64,000 nucleotides of DNA from Luscinia megarhynchos. Lineage: Eukaryota > Chordata > Aves > Passeriformes > Turdidae. How positions within the stretch are numbered: position 1 is the stretch's first letter; each line of letters opens with the position of its first letter. The stretch is taken from NCBI GenBank assembly GCA_034336665.1, contig JAPFBE010000002.1:17896906-17960905 (forward strand). The letters are read 5' to 3'. The notes under the pieces are model-generated. The model searched no databases. It was not told the DNA's origin and saw only the letters and a program-made list of their open reading frames with translations. The translations under genes were made by a program, and so were the position numbers. Positions 40,578 through 48,931 of the stretch are shown here, piece by piece.

Positions 40578-41481
40578 AAGGCCACCTCATGCCATCCCTG
40601 GTGGCTATGACTTCCTGGTGGGAGCTGCTCCCTGCCTCTGTAGGGAAGCAGGTGTGGCAGAGGTCCAGACCTAAGCATGTTTTGCCTCAAACATTCTGAG
40701 TATTGCTACAGGAATAGCCAGAGGTGGGGCAGCACTCCTCTGAGCCAAACTGTTGCTCTGCCTTGAGGCTCATGCTCAATCCACCCCTCGACTCCCCTCC
40801 TGGAGAAGGGCTATGCAAAAAACCACAAAAGTTCTTGTTTACATTAGAGGTGGGCACCAAATTAAGTATAAAAGGAAGTGGATTGGGCCCCCTCACTCTC
40901 TTCTCTTTCTTCTTGTCTCACAACACCAGCTCCTGACAAGGTCAGCCACTGGGCTCTAAGGACTGGTGATAGTCTTTTCTTTCTTCCCTTGCTTTGCCCA
41001 GGCAAAGCACAGCTATCATATTCTACTCTGTGACCAGCAAATATTGATGTGCTGTGATGGCAGTGGCAGACTCTGTCTGTCATCCAGTCCCTCTAGGACC
41101 TTTGAGATTTCCCTCTGGTCCCCTTAACTGCTTGGAAACCCATCCAAATTCATCATGGTGAAGGAAGGTGGCAAGGTAGCAACAGCAGACACCTCACTGA
41201 ACGCCTGGAGACCCATGGGGATGCTGGAGGTGGGGCCATCCTTTCTGTGCTCCATCTTCATTGTGTGGTGGGGGGACTTTTTCCAGGTGGGGACAAATGA
41301 AGCTTCTCCTGGGGGAAGCCTCAGCAAGGGAACAATCTCTCAAATAAGCCTGGGGCCTTCCAGCTGAAGGGAGTCATCCCACAGGCAGTAGGACAGGCCA
41401 AGGCCAGTCTGCTCAGGATGCTGCACATCTGAAGGACACCATTGGTTTGGGACCAACTGTTCCAACTTTATGAAATCACAG
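40578..41481 (-). other. GC-richer DNA between left repeat and MROH stop; may hold the 3' UTR
   Basis: Base composition changes abruptly after 40580 to match the MROH introns. No coding exon follows the TAG at 41482. Part is probably the gene's 3' UTR, but no canonical poly(A) signal was seen inside this stretch. Confidence 0.5.
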
Positions 41482-41633
41482 CTACTCTCCTCCTGGTCCT
41501 GGGCACCAGCAGCGCAGTGCTCGCAGGATGAATCCTCGCTTTCCCCGAACCCTTGGGCTCCTCAGGATGTAGGTAGTCTGAAGAGCCAGGCTAGAGACAG
41601 AGGGATTGCTGTCTGCCTGCAGGGGCTGAAGGG
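41482..41633 (-). CDS. MROH-like gene, last coding exon 19
   Basis: This exon encodes residues 709-758 and a TAG stop at 41482-41484. It contains LQPLQADSNPSVSSLALQTT and a basic, Trp/Cys-rich end (RALRCWCPGPGGE), similar to the LRALCCW ends of other bird copies. The acceptor is ggtcacag. The 3' UTR end is unknown. The first canonical AATAAA that I noticed on this strand is about 1.1 kb away, at 40408-40413, inside the flanking repeat. Confidence 0.92.
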
Positions 41634-44600
41634 CTGTGACCAAAAAATACAGAACCAAGATGAACTCCTGTGCTTGCAGAGATCCCCAGACATCCCCTTC
41701 TGTCCACGCTCCCCACTCACCACTGCAGATCTCATCCAGTTTCTCCATGCTTTGCAGGTGCTGTGCAGCCAGCCCTAGGCACAAAGCTCCATCACCTCCT
41801 GCTCCCAAACCTGCTTCCAGCAGCCTGGCCCCTGGCCCTGCCTTCTCCCTTTACAGGGGTGGCCCAGGAACCACCAGGGGAGTGGAACTGAGCCAAGTGG
41901 CCACCAAGCCCAGCTACATGGACCTACAGCGGTGGCACAGGGGTGCTGAGACCCTGCACACAGCAGGGACAGGGCAGTGCAGCAGCAGGAACGGGGGCCA
42001 GGCTGCCCAAAGGGGGTCTCCAGGGGCTGGGGCTCACCAATGAACCTGACAGCCACCTCTCTCACAGCGGCCTGAGGATCCCTGAGGTATGGCAGGCTCT
42101 GATGCAGGTACTCTTCAGCCCTGCTCTTGTCCTTCAGCAGCTGGAGAGAGGACAAGGGGATGTCACATAGCCCCCCAGATGGCTGGGGCAGTCCCTCCTG
42201 CCAGCACACTTGTCATTACTGAGAGGCCTCCCTCTCACTGTGTGCAGGGAAGGGACAGACCCTTGGGGCTCTGTTCTTGAGGATAGGAACAAGGGTGCAG
42301 CTCCAGGAGTGGGCTCAGTGCTGGTGGGGTCTTTGGGTGCAGGGCAGCTCTCACCCATCCTGCAGCCTGGGGCTGTCCTTACCAAGCACTTGCAGATCCT
42401 ACATGTCTGCTGTGTCTCCAGCAGGTGCTTGAGCTCCTTCCACTTGAGGAGCTTGGCAGCAGCCAGGAGGGCTTCCCTAGAGGCCTGCACAGCAGCAGAA
42501 GCTGTGAGATAGCACCATGGCTGGAAAAGGAGACCTCTTGGCTTTGTTCCTGGAGTGATCCTGCCTTTAGGAAGCTGGGATATGCCCTCACCAAAACATC
42601 TAGGGGTCTCTTGAGGACAGTCCTGGGGTACAGGGACTGAGGCTCAAAGCCCTGGCCTCCAACACATGCCAAGAGACAGCCAAGAAATGTGGGGACACAC
42701 CTACTCAGGCGTTGGTGGCTGTGAGTTGCTGCCAAGCCCTGCTGGAGCAGGTGCTGGTGCTGGAAATGTCCATGCCAGCTTCTCCAGCCCTGCTCACACT
42801 GGTTCTGCAGGGGGGCTGTGCTGGGGAGCACTGCTCACTGCCACAGCCCAGCCCTGCCTGTGTCACTGCTCAGCCTTGAAACCTGTACCTTGGCCACTCC
42901 GGGGCTCTGGTCACTCATGCGGAAGAGGAGTGGGATCAGTGCACTCCTGATGTAGCTGCTCCTCCTCTGGTTGCTCCCCACCTCTGCCTCCAGCTGGTCT
43001 CTCAGGAGGCAGATGGACAGCTCTCGCAGCTGGCTGCACTCCTGGTAGGAAGGAAGGAAGGAAGATAAGCTTTGGAAACAGCAGCTCCCTGCCCACTGAG
43101 ATGGGGAGTGATCATGCTGAGGTGAGGGGATATGCTCTGGGGACAAGGAGATGGGCTGCAAAGCCCAGAAGCCACAAGAGTCCAGAGGAGCAGAGCCTGC
43201 TCTATTTCTGTGTATGTTTTCTGTTTTCCTTGGTTGTCCAGCTGGGCTGCAGGGCAGCTGTCACTGCCCAGTGCCTGTCTCAAGGCTCAGGCTCCCCCAT
43301 CAGCCTTACCGAGTCAAAGAGGAGCAGGAGATTTTCCATCAGCTGCCCAGTGATGGGGCTGCCCACAGTCTTATCCAGGTTTTGAAACGTGGTGGTGTTC
43401 CCCATCACATTTTTGAAGAACATTAGGCTCTTTATCTTGAGATCTGCACTGCCAGCCTGCAGGACCCCCATCATACCTGGCAGAAGGACCTGCATTTTTG
43501 TTGCCTGTGTGAAAGAAAAGTTTCTTTTTTGAGAAGAATCACACTTGGAAAACTCCTCAGGCAGCCACCAAGCCCCACCATGGCAGGGAGGGTGTATGGA
43601 GCAGTCACCTCCCTGCCTGACTCCCAGACCAGGCCAAGCCAAGCCACCACTTTACCCACTGCCCCAGACCCCTGCTGCCAACGTGGCTGTCCACAACATC
43701 ACCCTGCTCACAATGTCACGTGTTTCTGACAGCATGTGGAGGCCTCCAACCAGCAGGGAGGCTGTCACCAGTCTTGGATGCCTCTGATTGCTCTCAGAGT
43801 CAGGCTTGTCACCCAAATCCTTGGATGCAAACTGTCTGGAGGATGGCTGCAGGAAAAAGCACAGCTGTGACATAAACTGGCAGAGCCTGCAGGCTCGTGA
43901 CAGGGGCATCAAGGCTTTTTCTGGTAACTCACAGGCAATTCAGGGACACAGGTGTCTTCTTCAGTAGAGCTGGGAATGTCAGCCATCTGGAGGAGCTGAA
44001 GCAAGCTAACAAATACCATTAATATCTTCTCCCGAATGTCGGGGCTTGTAGAAGATCTGACCCCATAGCTGCAGGGCTGTGCTGCAAGGCAGAGCACTCT
44101 GTCAGCAGGGCTGCCTTGGCACCCTGCTTGGCTTGGCATGCCTGGGGACCCTGCCCAGGCAGGAGGGAACTGAGATGGTGGTCCCCAGAAACAGCATGGT
44201 GACTCTGGGCTGGCTCTGCAAGCCCAGACAACGTTATCAGGGCTGGAAATCCTGGTGGGATAGAGAGCCCCACTCCTTGGAGGTGTCCTGCAGCATTCCT
44301 TAGGTCTGGAAGTCAGAGAGTCTCGAGGTCTCTCTCCCACAAGCCCTTGGGATTGTCAGGGCCAGTACCTGTCTCCTTGTGGAGCAATGTTCAACAGTGT
44401 TGTGACCACGTCCTCAGGGTACTCATCAGCCATCTTCATAAGCAGGGAGTCGAAGCAGTGCCGAATTGCCAGTTTCTGGATGCCTTGCAGGCTGTCATAG
44501 ATGCAGCTCAAAATCTTTTGCACCTGGAGGGGACACAGGTGAGAGTGGTGCTGCCACTGGAGTGCAGCTATGTCCTCAGCTGCCCTTTCCATCCCTCTCT

Positions 44601-47600
44601 GCTTCCTTAAGGGGGCTTCAGGTGCTGGAGACACCTGGATTTGGGAGGGAGGATGGACAGAGGCACAAGGCCTGACAGACCTGAAAGGCAGGGCAATCCA
44701 GCCACAGGCCACTTACATCCATCAGCCAGAAGTCCGGGTCTCTCATGGCTACTTCCAGAATGTGTTGTGCCACCATCTTGTCAAAGACTGTGGTTTCTGT
44801 CATTACCTCCATGGCTGCAAGGATGATGTGTGTCCTCTCAGAAGGTGTGAGGTACCTTTCAAAGGGCTGTGCCAGGAAGGAAGGGAGCAAAGGTGTCCCA
44901 CCAAGCACCCTGATGGTGCTGCTTAGCTGGGTAGAGTGAGCTGTCACAGGGTGCTGGCCCTACAGAGAATCAGGGCTCACTGATGGGCAGAAGGGCTGGA
45001 ACTGCTGCTGGGACACCAGGGTGCCACCCTCAGATAGTCCCTGCTTGGAGGACAGCAGAAGCCCTCTCATCAGAGGCAGTGAGGCCCCATCAGCCACTCT
45101 GATTCTGGGTCCCTTTGCTCACACAATGCCCTGCCCATGGCACAGACGAGTGTGCCAGCAAAGGAGGAGCTCAAAGGAGCTCATTACCTTGGTGTTGAGC
45201 AGGTTGACACAACGCAGCAAGGAGGTGGTGTCACCTTCTCCATGGAGTTGTGCATTATCCTTCAGCCTTGACCTGCCTAAAGAGTGGGGCAGGTGCAAAA
45301 GTCAGTAAGACAGAGCAGCTTTTCCAGCAAGCTTTCCAAATGACTCTGGGGTCTGCTTGTGAGATGGCAGAAGAGAAGCAGTCAAGGAGATTCTGGAAGG
45401 TGTCATACTGGGGTTCACAGATCAGCAGGGTTGAAGATGATGAAAAGAGAGAGGAAGGAGAGCAGCAGAGAAAAGATCCTGGATGTGAGGAGAGCACTTG
45501 GCTTCAGCAGAAAATGACAGCTGGATGATATGGGAAGCATCCAGAAGGGCAAAGACGGTCAACCTAGAGGCAGAGCTTTGAGATGTCTGTGTGGAGGGGA
45601 ATGAAGCACACCAACAATGCCCCTTATCATTCTGCTTACAGATGAATTCACTGAGGTGATGAAGAGTGCTCAAAGCTGTTTCCTTTTCTCTGGAGGAAGT
45701 TTGCAAAAGGAGAATACGTCCCAGCAGCTGCCCAAGGATTGAGATCTGGATGTCTTCATAGTAGACAGTGCAGTCCTTTTTTCTAAAGAGGTCCCAGTCC
45801 TGTGTGAGGGAGGCAGAAGAGCAGCAGGGCTGACAGCAGGCAGCTGGTGCTGAAGCCCCACACCCAAGAGTGTGCCCAGGGCTGGGTCCCTGATGAGTCC
45901 AGGATTTACAGAGCCCACATCCCAGAGCAGCCAGTGGGCAAGGGAGAGCACCATGGCCAGTCTAGAGGGTGCCATGGCCTTACCTTCTGTGTGGAATAGT
46001 TGTACAGGAAATGGCTCAGCACTTCAATCCTCCCCAAGGCTCTTGACCACACTTCCTCTATCCTAGAATTGGTGAAGTCCAGCAGCACCTGGGCAGAGAG
46101 AAGCTGCTGGTGAGCCCCAGAGCAAACATGTGTTTCAGCAGCTCCAGTCCTGTGTGCACCATCCATCAAGGCTTCCTCTGGCCTAAGCAAAGCCTAGAGC
46201 AAGGCTCCTGCTCCTGGGTTCCCTTCTGGGTCCAGGATGAAGGCCCTGGGCCAACCATGTGGCCATGTAGGAAGGCAGTACCACCCCATGTGTTCCTGAA
46301 GGAGCCTGGTGAGAGCCTGGTGACAGCCCCTGCTGCCCCATGGGAGGTGGGCACTGTCCTGCAAGGCACTGCTCTGGAGGGACCACTCACCCATTAGTGG
46401 GCAGCACTCCCCCTCAGGGGGAGGAGCAGCCCTGGGACCCCACTCTTTGCACAGCCCATACCTGCAAGATGTTCTGCAGCTCCTCGCTGATTCTGGAGGG
46501 AGGAGCACTGAGCACTATTGCCCTCAGCATGGAGTCCATGCTTCTCAGGGTCTGCAAGGAGGTCAGAGAGTGATGGCAGTGATTCCTCAGCTGATCTGAG
46601 ACCGATCTTAGTGTCAGGGGAGGATGCCCATGCTGCCCAGGAGAGACCTAGGAGCTGGCAGTCTGCTGCAGACAGAGCAGCCTGCAGCATTGGACATGGC
46701 TGGGCCATGAGAAGGGGACAAAAGGACTACAGCAGGAAAGCAGAGCTGACCCTACCCTGTCGTGGATCTCTGGTCATGGGGAGCACAGGGTGGCCAGGAA
46801 GCAGCCCAGAGGGACTGGGCGCTTCCACAGCTCACCCAGGACTTACTCTCTTTAAGAGGAGTTGTTGATCTCTGTTTAAACAAGAGCATGGAGGAAGCCA
46901 GAAGACAGTTCTGAAGCACGTCTCTAGGAGACTTCTCTTTTTGTCTTCCAGCACCACTTGTGCCGTCTTGCTGAAAGAGAGAGGCTGTCTGGACACTGGG
47001 AGCAGTGCCTTGAGGCCTTGTGCAGAGGGATGCTGTCCTCTGGGGAAAGTCCCTGGGAGGCATGGGCAGGTACCTCAATATTTCGATGGTGAGCATGGCG
47101 ACCTGCCGCAGCTCTGTGGACAGCTGGCACCAGGGCTCATCTTCCAGCAGCACCTGCAGAGCACAGCAGAGCTGGCACCTGGCAGCTGCCAGCACCCAGT
47201 GCCACCAGACCAGGCTGCTCTCACAGGGTGCCAGTGCCCCTTCCCCCGAGCACTGGGTGTCCCCTCACCTGGATCCTCTCCACCAGGTCATATCTGCGGC
47301 AGAAATCAATCAGGCGCCGTGACGAGCCAAAGAACACCGTGTTTATACACAGATCCATGATTTTGTAAAGAAAGGTGATCTTGCATTTCACATGCTGGCA
47401 GTCAGGGAACAGATAGACAAAACAGAGGGCATGAGAAGGGGGGACAAACAGCCAGCAGGACTGGAGTTCTGAGGGGCAGCACCATGTGGAAGCTGCAGCT
47501 CTGTACAGCCAGGACACCCCCAGCTTGCCGAGCCCCTGCCAGCAGATGCTGGAACAGTCATGGTCCTGCTGGCCACAGTTACCAGGCTGAGGTCACTGGC

Positions 47601-48233
47601 AAGGATCTGGATGGAGTCCACAACTTCCTCTTCCTCTCTGGACAGTTGCAACCAGCTGGGATCTAGCAGAGGGGTAGAGCAGGGTAAAGATCTACTACTG
47701 AAGGTCTGGCAACAGAAGAGAGCAGAGGAAGATCTGCTGTGTGCTCAGCCCTACACATTCTCCCCTGGCATGGCCCCCAGCTGAAGGGTGCCCAGCAGAG
47801 GAGCTGCCATGCCAGAGCAGGGCATGGTGGGGAAAGTGCCAGTGCCCCAGGCTGAGGAATGTGCTGGCAGATGGGCAGGAGAGTCCAGTGTTCCACAGCA
47901 CTGCTGCCTCCCGCCAGGCAGCTGCCCTTTGCTGCCCAGAGTGGGCAGGGGCTGGGGCTCCTCCTTGGGAGAAGCTGTGCTGGGACCAGCGTGCTGGGGC
48001 AGCCCTGAGCATCCCCAGCATTCAGGCATCACACCCATCCTGCAGGACCCTTGCTCCAGCATGCCTGGGAAACATGGTCCTGGCATTGTGCAGGATGTGC
48101 TGGCAGCCCCAGCCCTGCCCAGTCCAACTGGGCCCCCTCCCTCACCTGTCTGCAGTGGATCCACCACAATCATCTGGCAGGGATCTGCTGGAAAGCTGCT
48201 TTCATGGGAAGCACCATCCTCCACCCAGGACAT
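41482..48233 (-). CDS. Maestro HEAT-like repeat (MROH) family protein, 19 exons, 758 residues
   Basis: Role unknown. MROH proteins are stacks of HEAT-type helical repeats thought to act as scaffolds, and birds carry many copies. I joined 19 exons on the minus strand: 48146-48233, 47583-47662, 47269-47394, 47074-47153, 46847-46970, 46462-46551, 45984-46088, 45640-45799, 45188-45276, 44717-44866, 44369-44523, 43933-44068, 43712-43846, 43310-43504, 42889-43041, 42383-42484, 42038-42140, 41721-41774 and 41482-41633. Every junction has gt donor and ag acceptor, all phases fit, and the sum is 2277 nt ending in TAG. Family landmarks, as I recall avian MROH proteins, are the LLETCF, SMLRA, EELQNILQ, PSERT, MRDP, LRELSI, FRMSDQ, KWKELKHL, AEEYL.QSLPYL and AVRFIGLAA motifs. 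The start is the first in-frame ATG of the first exon, so the N-terminus is the least certain part. The protein is much shorter than MROH1, 2 or 7 (over 1300 residues) and closer to MROH6. Codon choice is GC-rich compared with the surrounding DNA. Confidence 0.85.
41721..41774 (-). CDS. MROH-like gene, exon 18
   Basis: This short 54-nt exon (residues 691-708) encodes GLAAQHLQSMEKLDEICS, which joins exon 17 to give the family's RFIGLAA..L sequence. The acceptor is ccctag and the donor gtgagt. Confidence 0.9.
42038..42140 (-). CDS. MROH-like gene, exon 17
   Basis: This exon encodes residues 657-690 plus one base. It contains RAEEYLHQSLPYLRDPQAAV and VRFI, the near-invariant MROH C-terminal HEAT block. 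The acceptor is tctccag and the donor gtgagc. Confidence 0.95.
42383..42484 (-). CDS. MROH-like gene, exon 16
   Basis: This exon has 34 whole codons (residues 623-656), with EALLAAAKLLKWKELKHLLE followed by a Cys-containing end (RICKCL). It matches EALL.AA.FL.W..LKHL of the family. The acceptor is ctgtgcag and the donor gtaagg. Confidence 0.95.
42889..43041 (-). CDS. MROH-like gene, exon 15
   Basis: This exon has 51 whole codons (residues 572-622), beginning ECSQLRELSICLLRD and ending PLLFRMSDQSPGVAK. These are the strongest family signatures (SQLRELSI.L and PLFF.MSDQ..SVA). The acceptor is tctaccag and the donor gtacag. Confidence 0.95.
43310..43504 (-). CDS. MROH-like gene, exon 14
   Basis: This is the longest exon, with 65 whole codons (residues 507-571). 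It contains MQVLLPGMMGVLQAGSADLK, then FFKNVM, and ends ENLLLLFDS. It matches the LLP..ME.LQD...D.KMKAL....NVM and L.PLFDD blocks. The acceptor is cacacag and the donor gtaagg. Confidence 0.92.
43712..43846 (-). CDS. MROH-like gene, exon 13
   Basis: This exon has 45 whole codons (residues 462-506). A polar N-terminal half is followed by LVTASLLVGGLHMLSETRD, the counterpart of the family's LV.RGL..LSE. block. The acceptor is tcctgcag and the donor gtgagc. Confidence 0.85.
43933..44068 (-). CDS. MROH-like gene, exon 12
   Basis: This exon encodes residues 416-461. It starts within a split Ser codon and has IREKILMVFVSLLQLLQ. Other bird copies have a tryptophan-bearing MW.VM segment here that this copy lacks, so the exon has diverged while keeping its frame. 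The acceptor is cctgcag and the donor gtgagt. Confidence 0.82.
44369..44523 (-). CDS. MROH-like gene, exon 11
   Basis: This exon encodes residues 365-415 plus two bases. It includes RHCFDSLLMKMADEYPEDVV, equivalent to the RH.LDSLLL......P.EVV segment of the family. The acceptor is cctccag and the donor gtactg. Confidence 0.9.
44717..44866 (-). CDS. MROH-like gene, exon 10
   Basis: This exon has 50 whole codons (residues 315-364). It begins PFERYLTPSERTHIILAAME and ends AMRDPDFWLMD, matching the F.KYL.PSERTDIVL.A.EA and AM.DP..WL.D blocks of MROH. The acceptor is ggcacag and the donor gtaagt. Confidence 0.92.
45188..45276 (-). CDS. MROH-like gene, exon 9
   Basis: This exon completes Cys285 and encodes residues up to 314, ending GDTTSLLRCVNLLNTK. 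The acceptor is ctctttag and the donor gtaatg, ending in phase 0. The stretch before GDTTS is the most divergent part compared with the avian consensus I recall. Confidence 0.82.
45640..45799 (-). CDS. MROH-like gene, exon 8
   Basis: This exon encodes residues 232-284 plus one base, with the helix pairs ISILGQLLGRILLL and TALSTLHHLSEFI. The acceptor is cacacag and the donor gtaagc. The split Cys codon (T|GC) is completed by exon 9. Confidence 0.88.
45984..46088 (-). CDS. MROH-like gene, exon 7
   Basis: This exon has 35 whole codons (residues 197-231). It begins VLLDFTNSRIEEVWSRALGR, matching the LL.FTNS....V..RA.GRI pattern of the family. The acceptor is tgcccag and the donor gtaagg. Confidence 0.9.
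46462..46551 (-). CDS. MROH-like gene, exon 6
   Basis: This exon has 30 whole codons (residues 167-196). It runs from TLRSMDSMLRAIV to SEELQNILQ, one of the most characteristic MROH blocks. The acceptor is cttgcag and the donor gtatgg. Confidence 0.9.
46847..46970 (-). CDS. MROH-like gene, exon 5
   Basis: This exon encodes residues 125-166, including KKRSLLETCFRTVFWLPP, which is close to the conserved LLETCF..VF.LPP block of avian MROH proteins. The acceptor is ctctttcag, the donor gtaagt, and it ends in phase 0. Confidence 0.88.
47074..47153 (-). CDS. MROH-like gene, exon 4
   Basis: This exon encodes residues 99-124 plus two bases. It carries a HEAT-type helix with TELRQVAMLTIEIL. The acceptor is ctctgcag and the donor gtacct. 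The split Ser codon (AG|C) is completed by exon 5. Confidence 0.85.
47269..47394 (-). CDS. MROH-like gene, exon 3
   Basis: This exon has 42 whole codons (residues 57-98). It begins HVKCKITFLYKIMDLC and ends in DLVERIQ, with acceptor ctgccag and donor gtgagg. Confidence 0.82.
47583..47662 (-). CDS. MROH-like gene, exon 2
   Basis: This exon encodes residues 30-56, including an acidic run (SREEEEVVDSIQIL) that resembles the EEEVV..I start of other bird MROH copies. The acceptor is ctgctag, the donor gtaact, and the exon ends in phase 0. Confidence 0.8.
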
Positions 48234-48264
48234 CCTGGGCTGGCTAGGGGGTGTCTCCTCCACT
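48146..48264 (-). CDS. MROH-like gene, exon 1 (candidate start at 48233)
   Basis: The acceptor ctcctgcag precedes 48264 and the donor gtgagg follows 48146. The frame is fixed by exon 2 and is open through the exon. The first in-frame ATG is at 48231-48233, giving residues 1-29. The exon ends with one base of a split Asp codon (G|AT). The acceptor implies an upstream exon. The only one visible, 48385-48415, would place TGA across the junction, so it can only be untranslated. Confidence 0.65.
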
Positions 48265-48384
48265 CTGCAGGAGAAAAAATGAGAAGTGGGAAAGGGACAA
48301 GTGAGAAGATTTGGGGAGAGACCTCAGCATGATGGGGCTGCTGAGACAGCAGGGAAAGTTGTGCTATGCTTGGAAGCTACTCAC

Positions 48385-48415
48385 CAGCTCTGTGATCCCA
48401 TCCTATCCCATCATT
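48385..48415 (-). other. Possible 5' untranslated exon of the MROH-like gene
   Basis: This is a 31-nt segment with acceptor tcctgcag and donor gtgagtag, 120 nt upstream of exon 1. It contains ATGATGGGATAG, a tiny upstream frame, and splicing it to exon 1 creates TGA at the junction in the coding frame. If it is real, it is non-coding. It is recognised by splice-site look alone. Confidence 0.3.
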
Positions 48416-48573
48416 CTGCAGGACACAGCAGCTGTACTGACCACATGTGCTACAGTGGGGTGTCACAAAGGGCCCCCCTGTGATCCACCACCTGCCCCTA
48501 GCACTGTTGCAGTGTTGTAGACATGGAACCAGCCCATAGCTGTGGTTGCCAGCAATGAAGAAAACCATGCTAT

Positions 48574-48931
48574 GTGTTTTTACATAGTATATTTTCAAGT
48601 TCACCTTATTTTAAAATAACACAAAACAATAAAACAAAAAAAATCAAACAAAAACCCACAAAATTTTGTTATTATATTGTTTAAAAAAAAAAATATAGGG
48701 GGTTTCTTCCCAAGCTTATTCAGTCACAATAATCCTTGAATATCTGAGATTTATTTTGTTTTAAACTCACAGTAGTTTACTGAACTGTTATACTTTTTGT
48801 AAACAATACACAGGTCTTACTACTAATTTTAAAAATAATTGTAATTTAGTAAATACCTCAGCCTAGTACTTCCCATTGGCATGCACACAAGCCTTGCATA
48901 TTCCAGGTATTGTAACTAAGACAGTAAAAAG
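48574..48931 (+). repeat. Direct repeat, right copy, flanking the MROH block
   Basis: This is the second copy of the repeat at 40217-40577, starting about 300 bp upstream of MROH exon 1 (minus-strand sense). The similarity fades near 48565 on one side and near 48931 on the other. The sequence outside the two copies is not shared. No TG..CA ends or reading frames suggest LTRs. Confidence 0.85.

Noticed and set aside
41482..48264. MROH block as a processed (reverse-transcribed) pseudogene
   Set aside because: It keeps 18 introns with gt..ag ends and has no poly(A) tail.
47741..48282. Long open frames on the plus strand (164-168 codons) and a 170-codon minus frame through 47751-48263
   Set aside because: They lie over MROH exon 1 and intron 1. 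The minus frame runs past a good donor at 48145, and the intron part has no family resemblance. The plus frames are GC-rich shadows.
48385..48415. Coding use of the ATG in the small upstream exon of the MROH-like gene
   Set aside because: In the frame needed to join exon 1 the junction reads TGA, and the ATG there leads quickly to TAG.
40217..48931. The flanking direct repeats as LTRs of a retroelement that captured the gene
   Set aside because: The copies have no TG..CA ends, no primer-binding site or polypurine tract next to them and no viral frames between them.
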